Of a stretch of DNA of 10,125 nt, positions 1-5,712 are shown one piece after another; position 1 is the first letter of the stretch, and every line of letters starts with the position of its first letter. The notes beneath the pieces are model-generated. The model had not been told where the DNA came from. It saw only the letters and a program-made list of their open reading frames with translations, and searched no databases. A program made the position numbers and the translations under genes. Origin of the DNA: Chlamydia trachomatis (lineage in GTDB: Bacteria; Chlamydiota; Chlamydiia; Chlamydiales; 2-12-FULL-49-11); assembly GCA_945877885.1 (NCBI GenBank), contig CAMCSI010000035.1:1-10125 (forward strand). Reading direction: 5' to 3'.

Positions 1-890
1 GGGAGGAAGCGATTTTCATAACTGTTATTTCGTTTCATAGCTTTTGCCACAAGTCCTGGGATAATTCTTGTTGTTATGGCAGGTACACATAAGGGCGCAT
101 CAAATTGATCTATTATGATTTTTCTTGTTTTATCCAATCGATGATGAGCCACTTCAACTAGCGATTGATTAAACCTGTAAGAGCTAGGCTTAATAGTCAC
201 AATATCCCCATTTTTTAATTTCCAATGAGTATGTGCAGTAGATACTGGATACTCACTTAATGGAATGGAGGAAATAAGAAGATGAGCACCATCTAACGGA
301 AGTTTATCTACATGAAAATCCTGAGTAACAATGTTTTGGCTTTTAAATAGGATCAAGCTATGAATGTTAACCTCTTGATCATCCCCATCAGAAATAGCCG
401 TCATTAATTTATCTGCTAGCTGGTTTAAAAATGGGTCTAAAGAAATTTCTTCAAAGTTAATTGTAATCATATTATCAAAAGGACGCTTGTCTAAACAATT
501 TCTAACCATCTTACTTGACCTTAGTTCCCCAAGATAATCAATCACTATAGGACTCTGTTCCCCTGTTGTATCTTGATAAAATAGGTTTAACTTCCCATTT
601 TCTGTTTCATTACATGAACTTACAAGATCGGCCAAAATTTCTTTGTTTTCCTTTGCATAAGCTTGATAAGAGTCTTTGATTGCGGCACCATTGATGACTT
701 TTGCCCCAAATGATGTGGTGGGTGTACGCCCAGCAAAACAACTGATTGATTGATTAAAGATAATAGCACAAAGTGCTGCAGCTTTTTGTGTTAAAGAAGA
801 AAGAGCAAACCCTGAATACTTTTTAGTAACTGCAAGAGCGTTAGAAAATTTCAAAGCAGTCGGATGAATATATGGAGCATTTAGAGGCAT
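1..890 (-). CDS. Hypothetical protein with DUF1826/2OG-Fe(II) oxygenase-like HxD...H pattern (3' end outside window)
   Basis: The frame is open for 296 codons from an ATG at 890 to the left edge, so the C-terminus is missing. Residues 191-195 read DFHVD, followed by PLDGAHLLISS, then NGDIVTIKPSS (227-237) and VAHHRLD (247-253). An HxD pair, a beta-rich stretch with a 'GD.V..K' strand and a later His next to Arg is the layout of DUF1826 and related double-stranded beta-helix Fe(II)/2-oxoglutarate oxygenases. H193, D195 and H249 or H250 would be the metal ligands. This is a motif-level inference; the N-terminal 180 residues match nothing I recognise. A short hydrophobic stretch near residues 38-52 is too polar to call a membrane segment. 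The start has only a weak SD (AAGAG, 9 nt upstream) but a good promoter lies just before it, so the gene is probably transcribed independently of the methyltransferase gene upstream. Confidence 0.8.
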   Translation of the reverse strand, partial: MPLNAPYIHPTALKFSNALAVTKKYSGFALSSLTQKAAALCAIIFNQSISCFAGRTPTTSFGAKVINGAAIKDSYQAYAKENKEILADLVSSCNETENGKLNLFYQDTTGEQSPIVIDYLGELRSSKMVRNCLDKRPFDNMITINFEEISLDPFLNQLADKLMTAISDGDDQEVNIHSLILFKSQNIVTQDFHVDKLPLDGAHLLISSIPLSEYPVSTAHTHWKLKNGDIVTIKPSSYRFNQSLVEVAHHRLDKTRKIIIDQFDAPLCVPAITTRIIPGLVAKAMKRNNSYENRFL

Positions 891-930
891 ATTTTTGTAC
901 TCTTTAGATAAAATTATTTAAAGGGCCAAA

Positions 931-960
931 ATTATACCATACTTAACACATTTACCTCAA
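931..960 (-). promoter_or_regulatory. Sigma-70-like promoter, extended -10
   Basis: On the minus strand TTGAGG (960-955) is followed after 18 nt by a perfect TATAAT (936-931), preceded by TGG, which makes an extended -10. Transcription would start near 924, about 34 nt before the ATG at 890. This is the best promoter match seen in the window and indicates that the gene at 1-890 is expressed on its own. Confidence 0.5.
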
Positions 961-1026
961 ATTATTAATTTTATATAATAAGGAAAGAAATGAAGAATAC
1001 GCAATTATAAGATGATTTAAAGACTT

Positions 1027-1695
1027 CTAACGACATTGGATTAAAAAGACGGCGGGGCGCTTTTGTAGCTCAGGCCATTTCATGTTCTTCCAATTTTTTA
1101 CAGACTCGGTGATCACCTCTTGATTAAGGGATCCAATATCTAAAGCTACACAAAGCATATCTCTTGGGTCTAAAACTTCCATTAAATTTTGTACTGTGTA
1201 CTCTGTTTTATAAGGAGTTTGTATATAAACCTGAAGACCCTCGTGCTTTCTAATCGATGTATTCAAATCTCTAGGAATATACCCAAAAAAAGTAAACTTT
1301 TGAGCATATAGCCCTGAAAGCATTATCGACATAAAAATACTAGATGGACCAGGTATAGCCACCACTTCTATCTTTTTAGATTTAGCAAGAAGGACAAGCC
1401 TTGCCCCAGGATCGGCTATGCATGGTAGACCGCAATCTGTAAGCATCCCCCATTTAGATCCTTTCTTTATGAGCTTTATGTGACTTTCAAGGTCATCACT
1501 GCCTTTATCCACAACTTCCATAGGCTTATCACGAAGCCTTTCAAAATCAAAGTTTTTTAAAAATTTTCTTGCTTCTTTTGGAGTTTCCACAAAAAATCCA
1601 TCCAATGTATAGAGAAGCTCCTCTACCCCTGCTGGAATAGACATGGAAATATTTGAATCATCTGATAGTAGATTAGGTAATAAGTATAAAGTCAT
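1027..1695 (-). CDS. RsmI-like SAM-dependent methyltransferase (tetrapyrrole methylase fold)
   Basis: This 222-residue protein belongs to the tetrapyrrole (corrin/porphyrin) methylase superfamily, RsmI/YraL branch. Visible motifs are the SAM-binding GLPCIADPG (89-97) and IPGPSSI (114-120), spaced as in RsmI, which 2'-O-methylates C1402 of 16S rRNA. It differs from true RsmI: the N-terminus reads TLYLLPNLLS rather than the usual 'TPIGNLxD', and it is about 60 residues shorter than typical RsmI (about 280). It therefore fits the shorter RsmI-like group seen in chlamydiae and some other bacteria, whose substrate I cannot state. The N-terminus beginning MTLYLLPN supports the ATG at 1695, although no clear Shine-Dalgarno precedes it. 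It lies 50 nt downstream of the gene ending at 1746 on the same strand, so cotranscription is possible. Confidence 0.85.
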   Translation of the reverse strand: MTLYLLPNLLSDDSNISMSIPAGVEELLYTLDGFFVETPKEARKFLKNFDFERLRDKPMEVVDKGSDDLESHIKLIKKGSKWGMLTDCGLPCIADPGARLVLLAKSKKIEVVAIPGPSSIFMSIMLSGLYAQKFTFFGYIPRDLNTSIRKHEGLQVYIQTPYKTEYTVQNLMEVLDPRDMLCVALDIGSLNQEVITESVKNWKNMKWPELQKRPAVFLIQCR

Positions 1696-1745
1696 GCAAA
1701 AATATTACCATGAACCAAGATTAATTCACAGATTTTTTAAATTCA

Positions 1746-2801
1746 TTAAGCTCTATTGAATTCTGCTAGAACCTTGTCACTATATTTATTAGCTAATTGC
1801 TTTGCAAACTGTGTAAGCGCTCTTTCATCTGGATGGTTACTGTGAAATCTTTCACCGAATTCATAAAGAAAAATAAATTCTATTATTTTATTGAAAATGT
1901 TATAAACCCTCTCTTTATGTGGGGGCGTAGAACGTTTATATTTTAGATCTGGAATCCAAATAGGTAAGCCTTTATGAGAAAAATCAAAACCAAAATATCT
2001 GACTTCATGCTCAGAAATATCGGAATCTGGATCTTTTTTTACTACAGCAATATTCACTGAATCGCCATTAGTTGGAATATCATTAGCAAAGATTGTTGCA
2101 ACATCCCTTACAAGTGAACCAAACACTAAGTCCCATTTTTCTTCAGATGAACGTTCTTCATCTGTTTGAAATAGGTAATGCTCTCCTTTTTTCCAGGTTG
2201 AACTCTCTTTATTTTTTATATCTATGATATACAAACCCCTTGAGCTTAAGGTTTCAAAAGTTTCTGAAAGATAGGCAGGCATAAGATCCCCTAAAGACTC
2301 TGTAATTTTAACGCTCACTTGTTGAGACAACGGAGATAATAATCCAAGCTTGGTAAGGCATTGTGACATCTCAACTTCTTCTGAAACAATTCTTCCCCAT
2401 CTTGCTGCAATAGCTACAAGTGAATCAGCACTCATATTAGGAAGTAATAAAGCACGCCCGACAGAAATCTCATAGGCTGCCTTACACCCACCACACCCTA
2501 GTATTTTCAAACTTTCTTTTGATGTATCCCCATTTTCATCTCTCAGATATACACTAGGGGCTCCTTCTCTTATTACTCTACGCAAAGCGGCGTATTGGGA
2601 ACTATCCTTTGGTAAATCTGGTGTAACTTTTGGATCTATTACTATCTTAGCAACCTCTGATACCTGCTTTGCTGTATTTGCTACGGCCCCTTCAATAGGC
2701 AAGTCTGTAATTACTACTGATCCCTGAAGTACAGCTACATTTGCCCTCCCTCCCTCAATAGAGGGTGCTGCAGGTGCTTGAGTTATTGCTGATATTGACA
2801 T
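1746..2801 (-). CDS. Hypothetical protein with faint protein-kinase-like motifs
   Basis: This 351-residue protein is not one I recognise by name. The first 60 residues are rich in Ala, Pro, Ser and Val and look disordered, as in many type III effectors. Residues 100-121 (ILGCGGCKAAYEI, then GRALLLPN) resemble a kinase glycine-rich loop and the following strand. NGDSVNIAVV (245-254) and YFGFDFSHKG (269-278) resemble a catalytic loop ending in N-I-x-x and a DFG-like segment (D273). The fit is imperfect: aligning N250 with the kinase Asn puts Asn245 where the catalytic Asp should be, and no obvious ATP-anchoring Lys follows the loop. It could be a divergent or inactive kinase-like protein, or the resemblance could be chance. 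The start is secure: AGGAAG (2814-2809) lies 7 nt before the ATG. Confidence 0.8.
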   Translation of the reverse strand: MSISAITQAPAAPSIEGGRANVAVLQGSVVITDLPIEGAVANTAKQVSEVAKIVIDPKVTPDLPKDSSQYAALRRVIREGAPSVYLRDENGDTSKESLKILGCGGCKAAYEISVGRALLLPNMSADSLVAIAARWGRIVSEEVEMSQCLTKLGLLSPLSQQVSVKITESLGDLMPAYLSETFETLSSRGLYIIDIKNKESSTWKKGEHYLFQTDEERSSEEKWDLVFGSLVRDVATIFANDIPTNGDSVNIAVVKKDPDSDISEHEVRYFGFDFSHKGLPIWIPDLKYKRSTPPHKERVYNIFNKIIEFIFLYEFGERFHSNHPDERALTQFAKQLANKYSDKVLAEFNRA

Positions 2802-2837
2802 AGATTAACTTCCTGTTATTATAGTAATTAAATGTTA

Positions 2838-2846
2838 ATTATATCA
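2838..2846 (-). promoter_or_regulatory. Extended -10 promoter element
   Basis: TGATATAAT on the minus strand (2846-2838) is a perfect extended -10 element. The hexamer 17 nt upstream (TTTAAT) is a poor -35. Transcription would start near 2831, giving a leader of about 30 nt before the ATG at 2801, and could continue into the methyltransferase gene. Confidence 0.4.
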
Positions 2847-2929
2847 TAATTTAACTATTAATTAAATAATAAAGGTATGTATTGAAATATCTAAATACTT
2901 AAGTGATTGACACTATGTATGTTAGGGTT

Positions 2930-3751
2930 TTATGTTGAAGAAAAATCGTTAAGATACACTTCATTTAAATTTTCAAATGACTCAGGAACTTCTCCACTAA
3001 GGTTGTTACCGCTTAGATCAATGCCTTTTAAGCTTTGTAAATTTTCAAACGATGCAGGGATTTCTCCCGTAAGCTGGTTATTTGAGAGATTAAGCCAAAT
3101 AAGATTTTCTAAATTTCCAAGTGTAGAGGGAATTTCTCCAGTGAGCTGACAATTTGATAGTTCAAGGATTTCAAGACTTTTTACACCTCCAAGAGAGGCT
3201 GGAATAGGACCCAAATTACAGGAGACAATTCTCAGAATCTCAAGTGGAAGCTCGTTAACCCAATTAGGTAATCTAAAATCTGGGCAAAATTCGATGTTTA
3301 AGAATTCAATATTAAGTTTCTTCACAGCTTTCGGCAGGGTTGTTATTTTCCTATCTATGTAATTTAAATCTTTTAAGGATAGTAAAGCCCCATGATTTTC
3401 ATCGATAAATCGTTCAAGGAAAGCATTGGCTTCGGCAGGGGTTAAATTATCTAAAAAAGTAATCTGCCTTCTTCCAACAGAGACTTTATTTCTATAGTTT
3501 ATTCTAAATCGTCGACTTACCGCATAACGTTGGTTTTTTGCAGCAATATGCTCAATACAAGTATTAAGTACAACTTGATGATCAGCGATGGTTGCTTGTG
3601 GATTAAACTGATCAATATAGGTGGTTGAATCACACACAAGACTTTGTGTTGATACACTAACTAAAATAACAAGGTTTCTAAAAAAGCGCTGAGGTTTTGG
3701 ATAAACTTTACGCATCGCAACTTGCACGGCTTGAAAAAAAATCATCATCAT
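2930..3751 (-). CDS. Plant-type leucine-rich-repeat protein, possibly secreted
   Basis: The product is about 273 residues. The C-terminal half (about 148-270) is a run of roughly 23-24-residue leucine-rich repeats of the plant-specific type, with signatures LELSNCQLTGEIPSTLGNL, LNLSNNQLTGEIPASFENL and IDLSGNNLSGEVPESFENL. Such solenoids bind other proteins, and in intracellular bacteria LRR proteins are often secreted effectors. The N-terminal half is not recognised. A basic stretch followed by NLVILVSVSTQSLV (about residues 27-40) could be a signal peptide, best formed from the internal ATG at 3715 (MRKVYPKPQR). Upstream GTG/ATG codons at 3754-3743 lack a Shine-Dalgarno, so the start is uncertain. 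The protein ends soon after the last repeat with no obvious cap. Direct neighbours are the kinase-like gene downstream and a holA fragment upstream. Confidence 0.85.
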   Translation of the reverse strand: MMMIFFQAVQVAMRKVYPKPQRFFRNLVILVSVSTQSLVCDSTTYIDQFNPQATIADHQVVLNTCIEHIAAKNQRYAVSRRFRINYRNKVSVGRRQITFLDNLTPAEANAFLERFIDENHGALLSLKDLNYIDRKITTLPKAVKKLNIEFLNIEFCPDFRLPNWVNELPLEILRIVSCNLGPIPASLGGVKSLEILELSNCQLTGEIPSTLGNLENLIWLNLSNNQLTGEIPASFENLQSLKGIDLSGNNLSGEVPESFENLNEVYLNDFSST

Positions 3752-3818
3752 CACATTCTATGTTAAAAAATAATCATAGTAATGGTAGCTAAATTTTTAT
3801 TTTATTCCTACTAATTTT

Positions 3819-3948
3819 GCTATTTAAAAAGAAAGTAGGTCAAAAGAGGCAGAGGCAGAGATTGCAGATTGTTTCACTCTCTCTTTTGCTTTAAATGTTT
3901 TTAGAAGAACCTGTTTGAAAAAATTTGATCCAAGAGATACCGACTTTT
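3819..3948. repeat. Left copy of 130-bp direct repeat (holA 3' end)
   Basis: This segment aligns without gaps to 5726-5855 (constant offset 1907 bp), with about 7 mismatches in 130 bp. The two copies are in direct orientation and bracket the DUF4116 gene. Outside the aligned part the flanks differ completely at both ends, so the boundaries are sharp. Confidence 0.9.
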
Positions 3949-3950
3949 TT
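3824..3950 (-). pseudogene. Stranded duplicate of the holA 3' end
   Basis: Read on the minus strand, this piece encodes the last ~40 residues of HolA: KSVSLGSNFFKQVLLKTFK, then an E-to-K change, and ISASASFDLLSF before TAA. Against the intact gene it has P-to-S, E-to-K and T-to-A changes, and it stops early because TTAGAA has become a TTTTAA context. There is no start codon context and no N-terminal two thirds, so it cannot make a working delta subunit. It lies just upstream of the LRR gene start and just before the DUF4116 gene promoter region. It is a relic of a duplication or insertion event at the end of holA. Confidence 0.85.
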
Positions 3951-4045
3951 TAATTTAAATAATGCACTTCAAATGACAATTTGATGTTTAATTAAATGGC
4001 TAGTTCAGTTATAAGAGTTTCCAATTTTTACATAGGAAAATTAAT

Positions 4046-4303
4046 ATGAGCTCTATTAACACACCATCTCAAATTACTACTACAGCAGGACCGGGGCAAC
4101 CCCAACCCCCTACGACATCAGCTGCGGGGCAATCATTCGGAGGTGGTGCATATGCAAATGAAGTGGTAAGCAAAGTTGCTAGACCAATGATAGCGTATGC
4201 TGATCCCCACGCGAATAAGGAAAAAATTTTAACGAGGTTACGCAAAATGGCCTGGCACTTGAGTGGCTTTTTTATCCATTTTGTTGTGCTGATAAAGAAC
4301 TAG
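4046..4303 (+). CDS. N-terminal fragment of the DUF4116 protein
   Basis: This frame gives 85 residues. The first ~55 (MSSINTPSQITTT onward) are rich in Ser, Thr, Pro, Gly and Gln and predicted disordered, as in type III secretion leaders. They are followed by the start of the first repeat (NKEKIL). The last ~25 residues (LRKMAWHLSGFF onward) are out-of-frame reading of repeat DNA and are not the natural protein. If nothing corrects the shift, only this truncated peptide is made from the normal start. Confidence 0.5.
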   Translation: MSSINTPSQITTTAGPGQPQPPTTSAAGQSFGGGAYANEVVSKVARPMIAYADPHANKEKILTRLRKMAWHLSGFFIHFVVLIKN

Positions 4304-5669
4304 TTCTTAAAGCTGTAAGGCAAAATGGTCTGGCACTTAAGTATGCTAGTGAATATCTTAAAAATGATAAAGGTTTAGTTCTTGAAGCGGTTTTGCAAAA
4401 TGGCAAAGCACTTGAGTATGCTTCTGAGGATCTTAAAAATGATAAAGAACTAGTCCTTAAAGCTGTAAGAAAAAATGGTCTGGCACTTAGGTATGCTAGT
4501 GGCTATCTTAAGAATGATAAAGATTTAGTTCTTGAAGTGGTTGCACAAAATGGCAAAGCACTTGAGTATGCTTCTAAGGGTCTTAAAAGTGATAAGGAAC
4601 TAGTCTTTATAGCTGTAAGGCAAAATAGTTTGGCACTTGAGTATGCTTCTGAGGATCTTAAAAATGATAAAGATTTAGTTCTTGAAGTGGTTGCACAAAA
4701 TGGCAAAGCACTTGAGTATGCTTCTGAGGATCTTAAGAATAATAAAGAGGTGGTACTTACAGCGGTTTTGCAAGATGGCCAGGCACTAAAGTTTGCAAGC
4801 GAAGATCTTAAGAATAATAAAGAGGTGGTCTTAGCAGCGGTTTTGCAAGATGGCCAGGCACTAATGTTTGCAAGCGAAGATCTTAAGAATGATAAAGGGG
4901 TGGTGCTTACAGCAATAGGGAACAGTGCATTTGCATTTTATTTTGCCAATGAAGGGCTTAAGGATGATGTGGAGGTCGTCCTTAAAGCGGTTACGAAAAG
5001 TGGCAGGCTACTTGAATCTGTTAGTCCTTGGTTTCAAAATGATAAAGAGGTGGTCTTACAGCGGTTTTGCAAAATGGCCAGGCACTAAAGTTTGCTAGTA
5101 ACGCTCTTAAAAATGACGCAAAATTTATGCTTGCTGCTATTAGCATATATGGCGAAGGAATCCAAAAAGCTAGTAATACACTCAAAAACGACGCTGAATT
5201 TATGCTTGCTGCTAATTCGATAAATAATCAAGCTATTAAATATGCTAGCCATTTGCTTAAAGGCTATAGAGAATTCATTTGTAAAGCTATTGAGCAAAAT
5301 AGTCGGGCATTTGAATTTGCATCATATGATATTAAAAATGATCCCGATCTAGTACTTCGTGCTGTTAACATCAATCCTTTCGTACTTAAGTACGTTAATA
5401 GTCTTAATTTAAAAAACAACTATGATATAATTGCTGCTGCAGCTAGTCAATTTGGCATAACTCTTCAGTATGCAAGTAATGAGCTCCAAGGAAACGTAGG
5501 CATTGTGACTACTGCTGTTAGTAGCAATGGACTAGCTCTTCAGTATGCAAATCAAGATCTAAAAGCAAACAAAGAGATAGTAATTGCTGCTGTTAGGAGC
5601 AATCCTCTAGCTATTGATTTTGCAGATAAGAGGCTTCAAGAAGACCCTGATGTACTAGCAGCTGCCCTT
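4214..5669 (+). repeat. Tandem 75-bp coding repeats (DUF4116 units)
   Basis: About 19 full units and one partial unit of 25 residues (75 bp) lie in tandem. From 4291 to 5041 the units begin exactly every 75 bp (4291, 4366, 4441 and so on). The next begins at 5115, one base early, which marks the lost base. Between 4291 and 4740 two unit types alternate (A: DKELVLKAVRQNGLAL; B: DKDLVLEVVAQNGKAL), giving a 150-bp higher-order period at DNA level. Units at 4741 and 4816 are near-identical to each other. The central units are far more alike in DNA than the outer ones, which implies recent expansion or gene conversion in the middle. Confidence 0.85.
4393..5088 (+). CDS. Central DUF4116-repeat fragment (frame 1)
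   Basis: Frame 1 is open from 4219 to the TAG/TAA region at 5088. The ATG at 4393 is only an internal Met of a repeat (LQNGKALEYASEDLKN) with no Shine-Dalgarno, so independent translation is doubtful. It contains about nine full 25-residue units. Units at 4891 and 4966 have lost most consensus residues (NSAFAFYFANEGLKD, KSGRLLESVSPWFQN). The last ten residues (QRFCKMARH) are out-of-frame after the second base loss at 5058/5059. Confidence 0.5.
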   Translation: MQNGKALEYASEDLKNDKELVLKAVRKNGLALRYASGYLKNDKDLVLEVVAQNGKALEYASKGLKSDKELVFIAVRQNSLALEYASEDLKNDKDLVLEVVAQNGKALEYASEDLKNNKEVVLTAVLQDGQALKFASEDLKNNKEVVLAAVLQDGQALMFASEDLKNDKGVVLTAIGNSAFAFYFANEGLKDDVEVVLKAVTKSGRLLESVSPWFQNDKEVVLQRFCKMARH

Positions 5670-5672
5670 TAA
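5067..5672 (+). CDS. C-terminal DUF4116-repeat fragment (frame 3)
   Basis: This frame gives 201 residues starting from an in-repeat ATG (MQNGQALKFASNALKND) created by the frameshift, with no Shine-Dalgarno of its own; it overlaps the central fragment by 22 nt. The units here (starting at 5115, 5190, 5265, 5340, 5418, 5493, 5568) are much more diverged than the central ones, one has 26 residues instead of 25, and the chain ends in a partial unit (DPDVLAAAL). It is the natural C-terminus of the full-length protein. Confidence 0.5.
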   Translation: MQNGQALKFASNALKNDAKFMLAAISIYGEGIQKASNTLKNDAEFMLAANSINNQAIKYASHLLKGYREFICKAIEQNSRAFEFASYDIKNDPDLVLRAVNINPFVLKYVNSLNLKNNYDIIAAAASQFGITLQYASNELQGNVGIVTTAVSSNGLALQYANQDLKANKEIVIAAVRSNPLAIDFADKRLQEDPDVLAAAL

Positions 5673-5712
5673 GATGATAGTTAATAGACATCTATCGTAA
5701 TTAGCTTTAAAA

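Larger units (their letters stand above)
4046..5672 (+). pseudogene. DUF4116-repeat protein gene broken by two frameshifts
   Basis: The gene starts at ATG 4046 with a good Shine-Dalgarno (AGGA at 4034-4037, 8 nt away) and would encode about 542 residues if two single-base losses were restored. The first loss lies at about 4221-4232, next to an A6T4 run: frame 2 ends after NKEKIL and frame 1 resumes at EVTQNGLAL. The second lies at 5058/5059: the unit here reads TTACAGCGG where the near-identical unit at 4816 has TTAGCAGCGG, so one G is missing and reading moves to frame 3. After correction the register of the repeat (D/N-K-E-x-V-L-x-A-V-x-Q-N-G-x-A-L-x-Y-A-S) is unbroken through both sites. 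DUF4116 proteins are repeat proteins abundant in chlamydiae and legionellae; their role is unknown and many are thought to be effectors. The Ser/Thr/Pro-rich N-terminus fits a secreted protein. It may be a pseudogene, a phase-variable gene, or contain sequencing errors. Confidence 0.8.

Noticed and set aside
2907..3149. 80-codon plus-strand open frame
   Set aside because: It is antisense to the LRR gene, and its internal repeats simply mirror the LRR repeats.
4503..4706. Minus-strand open frame in the DUF4116 region
   Set aside because: Reverse reading of the 75-bp repeats; repeated stop-free frames arise automatically in such DNA.
4291..5114. Regularly spaced 75-bp repeats as a possible CRISPR array
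   Set aside because: The whole 75-bp unit is repeated and coding, with no unique spacers and no cas genes.
5676..5696. GATAG...CTATC inverted repeat between the convergent DUF4116 and holA genes as a terminator
   Set aside because: Only a 5-bp AT-rich stem with an 11-nt loop and no T-run after it on either strand.
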